NCBI GenBank assembly: GCA_944474755.1
Contig: OX104113.1
Span: 65,120,074 to 65,184,073 of the forward strand
Source of the DNA: Limnoperna fortunei
Lineage: Eukaryota > Mollusca > Bivalvia > Mytilida > Modiolidae
Length of the DNA stretch: 64,000 nt
Direction of reading: 5' to 3'
Shown here piece after piece: positions 43,495-56,500 of the stretch (positions are counted from its first letter, which is position 1; each line of letters starts with the position of its first letter). The position numbers and the translations under genes were made by a program. The notes under the pieces were generated by a model, which had not been told where the DNA came from, made no database searches, and saw nothing but the letters and a program-made list of their open reading frames with translations.

Positions 43495-44825
43495 GTATTT
43501 ACCATATTTCGATTTGTATATGAATTGAAAAGGTTTCAGCATTCTTTTATATTTAGTCATAAACCCTATATGAGATATCAGTTTTTATATTTTAAAAGGT
43601 CAATTGAAAACGTTGGTACACATTTGTGTTCTTTTTAAACTCTAATTAATTTTTTAAAAATGCATTCAACATATTATGACGCGAGTCACTTCCCGGTCGA
43701 ATTTGTTAAAGGATTTACAAGACTCTCCTGTCATGTACGTCACTAGGTTTCCTAATAATTGAATCCGAATGTTCTATTTTAAAGTTTATTACCTCTGGAT
43801 TTACAAGGAAATTGTATATGTACTCCTCTTAATCATGAAATTAGATAGGAAAACGAGGACAATGCCTAAAATATCTTCTTTTTACAAATGTTATGTTTAA
43901 TTAATACTAGCTACCTAAATTACACAACAAACGATCTATTTCAGATGAGGTAGATCCTGTGCTTAATGAAGTCAGCAGCATCTTGAAACAATTGGACGAA
44001 AACAGAGGAGATGTTTCAGTGGAAACCCTACTGGTAATTTCTTCTGTCAACGTATTTTATTGCAATATAACCAGAATTACATTTTAACCAGTGTATTGTA
44101 GTTTTACCAAATGTAGAAAATTCTTTAGTCTCAACTAGATAAAAGATGTTATACAATTTTCAAGTGACGTATTTGTAACTTATGCAGTTTGTTTACTTTT
44201 ATATCTTGCATATTTATTTTGTTTATGTACAAATATATCATCACGTGTTATGACACCTTTTTTCTAAATACACCACGAAACTGATATTTTGTTACCGCCT
44301 ATATTGCATCGTGTAAAAACTGGTTACTCGATGTAATAAGAAATGTGGAATCAATAACACTAATATTGGAAACAATTCCCATGTTTGTAAAACTTATCAA
44401 TATTTGTACTTAAAAACATTAATAGGCAATACTTAGAAGTGATGGCGATATAAACATCGATATTGGTCAACATGAAGATCCTCGACATTTCGTCAGCTTA
44501 TTGCTTGGAAAGCTTCAAGAAATGGGGTTTTTTGAACCCATTATTATACTAACAAAACTGAAATGTTTTCGATGCCGGCAGGTATGTAATTAAAATTGGA
44601 AAATCGAATTTTAAAGTTTATGTATATATGTGTATATAAGTCTACTAAAACGACCAATCCTGCAAATATAATACAGAAAACTGTCTGAAATTTAATGACT
44701 ATTTAACTTAGTCATCTTGCAATAAATGTTTTTTTTTAGAATGAACTTACATTTATTTACAACACATCGTCAATGAAATATTGTATTAACATGTTTACAT
44801 ATGTGCAAGAATTACACAATAGTGT
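43398..44825 (+). CDS. Ubiquitin-specific-protease-like domain, spliced, fused behind the transposase frame
   Basis: The frame of the transposase tail continues to RPGLTNSLNNCWLNAAIQMV, the Cys box of C19 (USP-type) deubiquitinases, with the putative nucleophile codon TGT at 43,428-43,430. The first exon ends at 43,494 (CCAG/GTATTT). Exon 43,945-44,033 (TTTCAG acceptor; DEVDPVLNEVSSILKQL) and exon 44,426-44,581 (AATAG acceptor; EDPRHFVSLLLGKLQ, then CFRCRQ) join in perfect phase without stops. A further exon from 44,741, after TTTTTTTTTAG, to about 44,825 (NELTFIYNTSSMKYC) also fits the phase. CFRC looks like half of a zinc-finger pair. The catalytic His box was not found before the satellite resumes, so the gene may be truncated or continue in exons I cannot see. 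Unlike the transposase part, this portion shows no lesion. Confidence 0.6.
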
Positions 44826-45085
44826 ATAATGACGACAATACTAAGAAATTCTTACTACCCAAAAACTGTGGTATGGACCGGTAATATTGATAGGCGAGGT
44901 TTTCCTGGTTGATTTAATGAACTGCGGACTGTTCCAAATATGTGCTATTGTTGACAGGGATTTCATGTACAATTACAAACGTCTCAACGAACAATCGCCG
45001 ATGCGCTTTACTCTTAAGTATTAGACGTCAACACCAGAAAATTTGACATATTGTTTTGTATAATATAGAAATGTTATACAATTAT

Positions 45086-45210
45086 AGTCTTTTGTAGAGG
45101 TCGATATACGTTTTAATAGACTCAAATATTAATATTGACTGACGTCAAAGGCGCAGGTTAATATTAATTTTTAAGTCTATTAAAACTTATATCAACTGAT
45201 ACAAAAGACT
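45086..45210. repeat. Imperfect inverted repeat, MITE-like
   Basis: The left arm, AGTCTTTTGTAGAGGTCGAT then TTTTAATAGACT, pairs with AGTCTATTAAAA then ATCAACTGATACAAAAGACT on the right. The centre, around GACTGACGTCAAAGGCGC, is short. It is non-coding and lies downstream of the protease-like exons. Confidence 0.65.
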
Positions 45211-45415
45211 TTAATTGTTTTATTACAAAATAATCAGACAAAGGGAATATTTTTGTCTCATTTGCAATGAAATCAATATTTTTGAAATTTATGTTATGTT
45301 ATGTTGTCTCATTAACATTTTTAACGTTATAGTCTCTACTTTTTAATGTTAAAACTAAAAAAAAATTGTTTAGTTAATCCTAATTATAACAAAAAAAAAC
45401 AACAAAACTTAAAAA

Positions 45416-45549
45416 TAAAACCACCTGACAGCAATGTGATAGAAAAAGGTAGTCAATATTGATTTTAATCAAACAATATCAAGTAAAACCACCAGACAAC
45501 AATGTGATCGAAAAAGGTAGTCAATATTGGTTTTAATCAAACAATATCA
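45416..45549 (+). repeat. 68-bp tandem duplication
   Basis: Two adjacent copies of TAAAACCACCTGACAGCAAT through TTTTAATCAAACAATATCA are offset by 68 bases and differ at a few positions. Confidence 0.85.
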
Positions 45550-47536
45550 GAATAAACGGTCCGGAGTTTTGTCTGGTCTTAACCAATAGAAATCATTTAA
45601 AGAAGTCATTATGTAATAAAAATATATATAATATAGAAATATTAATATGTGTTAAGAGTAAACAATATAATTTTATACAATTATATGAGCTAAGTGCACG
45701 CGATATCGTGTATAAAGTGTTTAGTAAAACATAATACCGTATGCTGAAATTGTTTTATTTTCATTTCACTGTGAATATTCCATTTTTATTCTTGGTCTCT
45801 TAAATATATTGTTTTTTATATACATGATTAGAATTGATGTTGAAATGTTGGCTAGAAACGAGATTTCGTTCTTGTTACAAATTAAACAGTCGTATAATAT
45901 TACTTGTATTAAAACGTCAGTCGTGCAATATCATAAAGAACGGGTGAGTGATACATTGTTTAAGCGGATGCAGGGTACCATCCATCATTTTTGGTGAAAA
46001 TCTCAAAATAGATAGAACATTTATTGAAAAAAAAAAATTGTTTCATACATTAAAAACTCTTCATTTCCATAAAATTAAAAAGAATAATGAAAGTCTTATA
46101 CCTGGAATATTATCTCAATTTGATCATAAAGGCTTTACCTAAACGAGTTCGGTATAGGCAAAATTAATAAAAATATAATTTTTTAACAAGGGAGGTAATT
46201 TTGACGAAAATTATAAATTTGTTACTATTTTGTTTTACCACTTTTTTCCCAATAGACACAAATATAACTCATAAACCCTCGTTTTTTTCTTTGCGCACTA
46301 AAATCCTTGACATAATACCAGAAATGCATAACATTTCATTTAAATCTATATTTATTGCCTACGTATTCCAAAATTATGTTACATGAAATGAACGCCCGCT
46401 GTCAATCAGCTTTAAAAAGTTGTATGAAGATGAAGGCTGATATATATTAAATGTGTAACTATCATATATTATCTAAAACCTATGGACAGGATGTAATTTT
46501 GCAGTATTTATTAGTACCTACTTTTTTCCAGGAAGAAATAAACAGATTTAGACGGAACATGAAGAAGGATCTTGTAGCTAGAAAATTATTACATACTTAA
46601 ACTAAGATAAAGTTGCGGCTGTATTCCGAGAGAATAATAACACAAGTACATGTATAAATTGAAAAGTCCAATAATTCTTCTTTTTGAAACCATATTTGGT
46701 TTGAACAAATGTGTATTGCAGGGAGTCTTTGAAGCAGCACAATATATAATGAGTTATGGTAGAAGTTGATTTCAAAAAACAAACAAAACACACACACACA
46801 CACAAATTATATACGGTACAAAGTTTTACTGTGTTAGTAAATAAATACATTGTAGGAAATATATAATGTACACAATTTTTTACTAAATTAATGTGAGTTG
46901 ATATGATGGCTGCCAAAATGCGGATATTTCGCGTTTTCGCCTTTTATGTCGCGAAAAAGTAAACTGGCAAACACTTGAATGCAAAAACGCTACAAAGAAA
47001 AGGCAAAATGATCTTTGATTCTTGGATATTAAGGTGATAAAAATTTAAATATAAATGCAGGTTAGATGCCCTGTATAAATACAAATGTCTTATTTAGTAA
47101 TAAAAAAATGTCGGAATCATGTGATGTAATCGACCTTAAACAGAGAGGTTCGAGCCGCAAGCCACAACAACGTTATTTTTTGTTTTACTTTGGTTATTTT
47201 GCGTGTGTTTGTAATGATGAACTAAACACGTCCAATTATATTCATTGTTTAAACAATTCTTTTTTTTAATTTTTGTTTTGACTTTTTGACATTTACTTTA
47301 TAAACGATTGTTTAAAAAGAGTTAGTTTGTTTCATCTTCAAGTTAGGCAAAACGTTATGAGGCACATTGAAGACATCCACCTATTTAAAAAAAACATTGA
47401 TGATTGTTGTGGATCAGTATCGATGATTTGTTTGTTTGAATTTATTTTGTCAAATCAATCATTATTTATGTCTTGTAAAAAACAAATAAAATCAATATAC
47501 ACATTATTGACACATTGATGCGAACTCATTTTATTA

Positions 47537-50500
47537 TCTATTCTTATATAGCTTCATTTTCTGCAAACACCTGAGCACATGTTGTTTAACATGAACCTAT
47601 ATACTTATACTAGAACTAGTTAAAGTGCTGAACTGGGAGACTTCTTGTTTATTGAAAATAACTATCTATATATCTTTGCTATTTAGGTCCGACGTCCACT
47701 AATTAGGATCAAACTAAAGAATCTCTCAAACAAATAATACACCAGAGCACGTGTTGTTAAAATACTGAGGTGGGACACGTCTTATTTGAAAAAGCGTTAT
47801 CTATTCGTCTATAATTTCGTTTTAGGAATACATTCTATGGACAATGGTACCATATATTTAGGTCCGAGTTAGGTACGACGTCCCCTAATTAGGACAAAAC
47901 TAATGCATTTCTCTAACAGATATTACACTAGAGAAGGTGTTGTTAAAATACTGAGGTGGGACACCTGTTGGTTAATAAAAAAACTTGATCTACTCTTATA
48001 TCACTTCGTTTTCGGCTTACATTTTAAGGACTAAGGTACCATATATTTAGGTCCGAGTTAGGTACGACGTCCCCTAATTAGGACAAAACTAACGCATTTC
48101 TCCAACAGATATTACACTATAAAAGATGTTGTTAAAATATTGAGGTGGGACACCTCTTGGTTTTTTAAACAAACTTGATTTATTCTTATATAACTTCGTT
48201 TTCGGCATACATTCTGTGGACAAGGGTACCACATATTTAGGTCCGAGTTAGGTACGACGTTCCCTAATTAGGACAAAACTAATGAATTCCTCTAACAAAT
48301 ATTACACTTAAAAAGGTGTTGTTAAAATACTAAGGTGGGACACCTTTTGGCTATTAAAAAAACTTGATCTATTCTTATATAACTTCGTTTTCGGCATACA
48401 TTCTATGGAGAAGGGTACCACATATTTAGGTCCGAGTTAGGTACGACGTCCCCTAATTAGAACAAAACTAACGCATTTCTCCAACAGATATTACACTTTA
48501 GAAGATGTTGTTAATATACTGAGGTGGGACACCTTTTGGTTATTAAAAAAACTTGATCTATTCTTATATAACTTCGTTTTCGGCTTACATTTTATGGACC
48601 AGGGTATCATATATTTAGGTCCGAGTTAGGTACGACGTCCCCTAATTAGGACGAAACTAAGGAAGCTCTCCAACAGATATTACACTAGAGAAGGTTTTGT
48701 TAAAATACTGAGGTGGGACACCTCTTGGTTATTTAAAAAAGACTTGATCTATTCTTATATCACTTCGTTTTCGGCATACGTTCTATGGACAAGGGTACCA
48801 CATATTTAGGTCCGAGTTAGGTACGACGTCCCCTAATTAGAACAAAATTAATGCATTTCTCCAACAGATATTACACTAGAGAAGATATTGTTAAAATACT
48901 GAGGTGGGACACCTCTTGGTTATTTAAAAAAACTTGATCTACTCTTATATAACTTCGTTTTCGGCATGCATTATATGGATAAGGGTACCACATATTTAGG
49001 TCCGAGTTAGGTACGACGTCCCCTAATTAGGACAAAACTAATGAATTTCTCTAACAAGTATTACACTAGAGAAGGTGTTGTTAAAATACTAAGGTGGGAC
49101 ACCTTTTGGCTATTAAAAAAACTTGATCTATTCTTATATAACTTCGTTTTCGGCATACATTCTATGGAGAAGGGTACCACATATTTAGGTCCGAGTTAGG
49201 TACGACGTCCCCTAATTAGAACAAAACTAATGAATTTCTCTAACAAGTATTACACTAGAGAAGGTGTTGTTGAAATACTAAGGTGGGACACCTCTTGGTT
49301 ATTTAAAAAAAACTTGATCTACTCTTATATAACTTCGTTTTCGGCATGCATTATATGGACAAGGGTACCACATATTTAGGTCCGAGTTAGGTACGACGTC
49401 CCCTAATTAGAACAAAACTAATGCATTTCTCCAACAGATATTACACTAGAGAAGATATTGTTAAAATACTGAGGTGGGACACCTCTTGGTTATTTAAAAA
49501 AACTTGATCTACTCTTATATAACTTCGTTTTCGGCATGCATTATATGGATAAGGGTACCACATATTTAGGTCCGAGTTAGGTACGACGTCCCCTAATTAG
49601 GACAAAACTAAGGAAGCTCTCCAACAGATATTACACTAGAGAAGGTTTTGTTAAAATACTGAGGTGGGACACCTCTTGGTTATTTAAAAAATCTTGATCT
49701 ACTCTTATATAACTTCGTTTTCGGCATGCATTGTATGGATAAGGGTACCACATATTTAGGTCCGAGTTAGGTACGACGTCCCCTAATTAGGACAAAACTA
49801 ATGAATTTCTCTAACAAGTATTACACTAGAGAAGGTGTTGTTAAAATACTAAGGTGGGACAACTTTTGGCTATTAAAAAAACTTGATCTATTCTTATATA
49901 ACTTCGTTTTCGGCATACATTCTATGGACAAGGGTACCACATATTTAGGTCCGAGTTAGGTACGACGTCCCCTAATTAGGACAAAACTAAGGAAGCTCTC
50001 CAACATATATTACACTAGAGAAGGTTTTGTTAAAATACTGAGGTGGGACACCTCTTGGTTATTTAAAAAAGACTTGATCTATTCTTAAATAACTTCGTTA
50101 TCGGCATACATTCTATGGACAAGGGTACCATATATTTAGGTCCGAGTTAGGTACGACGTCCCCTAATTAGGACGAAACTAATGAAGCTGTCCAACAAATA
50201 TTACAGTAGAGAAGGTGTTGTTAAAATACTAAGATGGGACACCTTTTGGTTATTAAAAAAACTTGATCTATTCTAATATAACTTCGTTTTCGGTATACAT
50301 TCTATGGACAAGGGTACCACATATTTAGGTCCGAGTTAGGTACGACGTCCCCTAATTAGGACAAAACTAATGAATTTCTCTAACAAGTATTACACTAGAG
50401 AATGTGTTGTTAAAATACTAAGGTGGGACACCTTTTGGCTATTAAAAAAACTTGATCTATTCTTATATAACTTCGTTTTCGGCATACATTCTGTGGACAA

Positions 50501-53500
50501 GTGTACCATATATTTAGGTCCGAGTTAGGTACGACGACCCCTAATTAGGACAAAACTAATGCATTTCTGTAAAAGATATTAAACTAGAGAAGATGTTGTT
50601 AAAATATTGAGGTGGGACACCTCTTGGTTATTTAAATAAAAAAAAAGATATATTCTTATATCACTTCGTTTTCGGGATACGTTCTATGGACAAGGGTACC
50701 TTATATATTAGGTCCAAGTTTGGTACGACGTCCCCTAATTAGGACAAAACTAATGCACTTCTGCAACAGATATTGAACTAGAGAAGGTGTTGTTAAAATA
50801 CTGAGGTGGGACACCTTTTGGTTATTAAAAAAAACTTGATCTATTCTTATATAACTTCGTTTTCGGCATACATTCTATGGACAAGGGTACCATCTATTTA
50901 GGTCTGAGTTAGGTACGACGTCCCCTAATTAGGACAAAACTAACGCATTTCTCCAACAGATATTACACTTTAGAAGGTGTTGTTAATATACTGAGGTGGG
51001 ACACCTTTTGGTTATTAAAAAAACTTGATCTATTCTTATATAACTTCGTTTTCGGCTTACATTTTATGGACCAGGGTATCATATATTTAGGTCCGAGTTA
51101 GGTACGACGTCCCCTAATTATGACGAAACTAAGGAAGCTCTCCAACAGATATTACACTAGAGAAGGTTTTGTTAAAATACTGAGGTGGGACACCTCTTGG
51201 TTATTTAAAAAAGACTTGATCTATTCTTATATCACTTCGTTTTCGGCATACGTTCTATGGACAAGGGTACCACATATTTAGGTCCGAGTTAGGTACGACG
51301 TCCCCTAATTAGACAAAATTAATGCATTTCTCCAACAGATATTACACTAGAGAAGATATTGTTAAAATACTGAGGTGGGACACCTCTTGGTTATTTAAAA
51401 AAACTTGATCTACTCTTATATAACTTCGTTTTCGGCATGCATTATATGGATAAGGGTACCACATGTTTAGGTCCGAGTTAGGTACGACGTCCCCTAATTA
51501 GGACAAAACTAATGAATTTCTCTAACAAGTATTACACTAGAGAAGGTTTTGTTAAAATACTAAGGTGGGACACCTTTTGGCTATTAAAAAAACTTGATCT
51601 ATTCTTATATAACTTCGTTTTCGGCATACATTCTATGGAGAAGGGTACCACATATTTAGGTCCGAGTTAGGTACGACGTCCCCTAATTAGAACAAAACTA
51701 ATGAATTTCTCTAACAAGTATTACACTAGAGAAGGTGTTGTTGAAATACTAAGGTGGGACACCTCTTGGTTATTTAAAAAAAACTTGATCTACTCTTATA
51801 TAACTTCGTTTTCGGCATGCATTATATGGACAAGGGTACCACATATTTAGGTCCGAGTTAGGTACGACGTCCCCTAATTAGAACAAAACTAATGCATTTC
51901 TCCAACAGATATTACACTAGAGAAGATATTGTTAAAATACTGAGGTGGGACACCTCTTGGTTATTTAAAAAAACTTGATCTACTCTTATATAACTTCGTT
52001 TTCGGCATGCATTATATGGATAAGGGTACCACATATTTAGGTCCGAGTTAGGTACGACGTCCCCTAATTAGGACAAAACTAAGGAAGCTCTCCAACAGAT
52101 ATTACACTAGAGAAGGTTTTGTTAAAATACTGAGGTGGGACACCTCTTGGTTATTTAAAAAATCTTGATCTACTCTTATATAACTTCGTTTTCGGCATGC
52201 ATTGTATGGATAAGGGTACCACATATTTAGGTCCGAGTTAGGTACGACGTCCCCTAATTAGGACAAAACTAATGAATTTCTCTAACAAGTATTACACTAG
52301 AGAAGGTGTTGTTAAAATACTAAGGTGGGACAACTTTTGGCTATTAAAAAAACTTGATCTATTCTTATATAACTTCGTTTTCGTCATACATTCTATGGAC
52401 AAGGGTACCACATATTTAGGTCCGAGTTAGGTACGACGTCCCCTAATTAGGACAAAACTAAGGAAGCTCTCCAACATATATTACACTAGAGAAGGTTTTG
52501 TTAAAATACTGAGGTGGGACACCTCTTGGTTATTTAAAAAAGACTTGATCTATTCTTAAATAACTTCGTTATCGGCATACATTCTATGGACAAAGGTACC
52601 ATATATTTAGGTCCGAGTTTGGTACGACGTCCTCTAATTAGGACGAAACTAATGAAGCTGTCCAACAAATATTACAGTAGAGAAGGTGTTGTTAAAATAC
52701 TAAGATGGGACACCTTTTGGCTATTAAAAAAACTTGATCTATTCTAATATAACTTCGTTTTCGGCATACATTCTATGGACAAGGGTACCACATATTTAGG
52801 TCCGAGTTAGGTACGACGTCCCCTAATTAGAACAAAACTAATGCATTTCTCCAACAGATATGACACTAGAGAAGGTATTGTTAAAATACTGAGGTGGGAC
52901 ACCTCTTGGTTATTTAAAAAAACTTGATCTACTCTTATATAACTTCGTTTTCGGCATACATTCTAGTGACAAGGGTACCACATATTTAGGTCCGAGTTAG
53001 GTACGACGTCCCCTAATTAGGACAAAACTAAGGAAGCTCTCCAACAGATATTACACTAGAGAAGGTTTAGTTAAAATACTGAGGTGGGACACCTCTTGGT
53101 TATTTAAAAAAGACTTGATCTATTCTTATATCACTTCGTTTTCGCCATACATTCTATGGACAAGGGTACCATATATTTAGGTCCGAGTTAGGTACGACGT
53201 CCCCTAATTAGGACGAAACTAATGAAGCTGTCCAACAAATATGACAGTAGAGAAGGTGTTGTTAAAATGCTGAGGTGGGACACCTCTTGGTTATTTAAAA
53301 AAAACTTGATCTACTCTTATATAACTTCGTTTTCGGCATGCATTATATGGACAAGGGTACCACATATTTAGGTCCGAGTTAGGTACGACGTCCCCTAATT
53401 AGGACAAAACTAATGAATTTCTCTAACAAGTATTACACTAGAGAATGTGTTGTTAAAATACTAAGGTGGGACACCTTTTGGCTATTAAAAAAACTTGATC

Positions 53501-56500
53501 TATTCTTATATAACTTCGTTTTCGGCATATATTCTGTGGACAAGGGTACCATATATTTAGGTCCGAGTTAGGTACGACGTCCCCTAATTAGGACAAAACT
53601 AATGCATTTCTGTAAAAGATATTAAACTAGAGAAGATGTTGTTAAAATATTGAGGTGGGACACCTCTTGGTTATTTAAATAAAAAAAAAGATATATTCTT
53701 ATATCACTTCGTTTTCGGGATACGTTCTATGGACAAGGGTACCTTATATTTAGGTCCAAGTTTGGTACGACGTCCCCTAATTAGGACAAAACTAATGCAC
53801 TTCTGCAACAGATATTGAACTAGAGAAGGTGTTGTTAAAATACTGAGGTGGGACACCTTTTGGTTATTAAAAAAAACTTGATCTATTCTTATATAACTTC
53901 GTTTTCGGCATACATTCTATGGACAAGGGTACCATCTATTTAGGTCTGAGTTAGGTACGACGTCCCCTAATTAGGACAAAACTAACGCATTTCTCCAACA
54001 GATATTACACTTTAGAAGGTGTTGTTAATATACTGAGGTGGGACACCTTTTGGTTATTAAAAAAACTTGATCTATTCTTATATAACTTCGTTTTCGGCTT
54101 ACATTTTATGGACCAGGGTATCATATATTTAGGTCCGAGTTAGGTACGACGTCCCCTAATTAGGACGAAACTAAGGAAGCTCTCCAACAGATATTACACT
54201 AGAAAAGGTGTTGTTAAAATACTAAGGTGGGACACCTTTTGGCTATTAAAAAAACTTGATCTATTCTTATATAACTTCGTTTTCGGCATACATTCTATGG
54301 AGAAGGGTACCACATATTTAGGTCCGAGTTAGGTACGACGTCCCCTAATTAGAACAAAACTAATGAATTTCTCTAACAAGTATTACACTAGAGAAGGTGT
54401 TGTTGAAATACTAAGGTGGGACACCTCTTGGTTATTTAAAAAAAACTTGATCTACTCTTATATAACTTCGTTTTCGGCATGCATTATATGGACAAAGGTA
54501 CCACATATTTAGGTCCGAGTTAGGTACGACGTCCCCTAATTAGAACAAAACTAATGCATTTCTCCAACAGATATTACACTAGAGAAGATATTGTTAAAAT
54601 ACTGAGGTGGGACACCTCTTGGTTATTTAAAAAAACTTGATCTACTCTTATATAACTTCGTTTTCGGCATGCATTATATGGATAAGGGTACCACATATTT
54701 AGGTCCGAGTTAGGTACGACGTCCCCTAATTAGGACAAAACTAAGGAAGCTCTCCAACAGATATTACACTAGAGAAGGTTTTGTTAAAATACTGAGGTGG
54801 GACACCTCTTGGTTATTTAAAAAATCTTGATCTACTCTTATATAACTTCGTTTTCGGCATGCATTGTATGGATAAGGGTACCACATATTTAGGTCCGAGT
54901 TAGGTACGACGTCCCCTAATTAGGACAAAACTAATGAATTTCTCTAACAAGTATTACACTAGAGAAGGTGTTGTTAAAATACTAAGGTGGGACAACTTTT
55001 GGCTATTAAAAAAACTTGATCTATTCTTATATAACTTCGTTTTCGGCATACATTCTATGGACAAGGGTACCACATATTTAGGTCCGAGTTAGGTACGACG
55101 TCCCCTAATTAGGACAAAACTAAGGAAGCTCTCCAACATATATTACACTAGAGAAGGTTTTGTTAAAATACTGAGGTGGGACACCTCTTGGTTATTTAAA
55201 AAAGACTTGATCTATTCTTAAATAACTTCGTTATCGGCATACATTCTATGGACAAGGGTACCATATATTTAGGTCCGAGTTAGGTACGACGTCCCCTAAT
55301 TAGGACGAAACTAATGAAGCTGTCCAACAAATATTACAGTAGAGAGGGTTTGTTAAAATACTAAGATGGGACACCTTTTGGTTATTAAAAAAACTTGATC
55401 TATTCTAATATAACTTCGTTTTCGGTATACATTCTATGGACAAGGGTACCACATATTTAGGTCCGAGTTAGGTACGACGTCCCCTAATTAGGACAAAACT
55501 AATGAATTTCTCTAACAAGTATTACACTAGAGAATGTGTTGTTAAAATACTAAGGTGGGACACCTTTTGGCTATTAAAAAAACTTGATCTATTCTTATAT
55601 AACTTCGTTTTCGGCATACATTCTGTGGACAAGGGTACCATATATTTAGGTCCGAGTTAGGTACGACGTCCCCTAATTAGGACAAAACTAATGCATTTCT
55701 GTAAAAGATATTAAACTAGAGAAGATGTTGTTAAAATATTGAGGTGGGACACCTCTTGGTTATTTAAATAAAAAAAAAGATATATTCTTATATCACTTCG
55801 TTTTCGGGATACGTTCTATGGACAAGGGTACCTTATATTTAGGTCCAAGTTTGGTACGACGTCCCCTAATTAGGACAAAACTAATGCACTTCTGCAACAG
55901 ATATTGAACTAGAGAAGGTGTTGTTAAAATACTGAGGTGGGACACCTTTTGGTTATTAAAAAAAACTTGATCTATTCTTATATAACTTCGTTTTCGGCAT
56001 ACATTCTATGGACAAGGGTACCATCTATTTAGGTCTGAGTTAGGTACGACGTCCCCTAATTAGGACAAAACTAACGCATTTCTCCAACAGATATTACACT
56101 TTAGAAGGTGTTGTTAATATACTGAGGTGGGACACCTTTTGGTTATTAAAAAAACTTGATCTATTCTTATATAACTTCGTTTTCGGCTTACATTTTATGG
56201 ACCAGGGTATCATATATTTAGGTCCGAGTTAGGTACGACGTCCCCTAATTAGGACGAAACTAAGGAAGCTCTCCAACAGATATTACACTAGAGAAGGTTT
56301 TGTTAAAATACTGAGGTGGGACACCTCTTGGTTATTTAAAAAAGACTTGATCTATTCTTATATCACTTCGTTTTCGGCATACGTTCTATGGACAAGGGTA
56401 CCACATATTTAGGTCCGAGTTAGGTACGACGTCCCCTAATTAGAACAAAATTAATGCATTTCTCCAACAGATATTACACTAGAGAAGATATTGTTAAAAT

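Larger units (their letters stand above)
44830..47536. other. Right flank of the cassette: possible last exon and small repeats
   Basis: The only further exon candidate is 46,530-46,600. It has a CTTTTTTCCAG acceptor, reads EEINRFRRNMKKDLVARKLL and ends in a stop, so it could terminate the protease transcript, but this is weak. A (CA)n run lies near 46,790-46,804. Several frames of 60-100 codons here have no supporting features. From about 47,537 degenerate satellite words (TCTATTCTTATATAGCTTC) announce the right arm. Confidence 0.35.
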
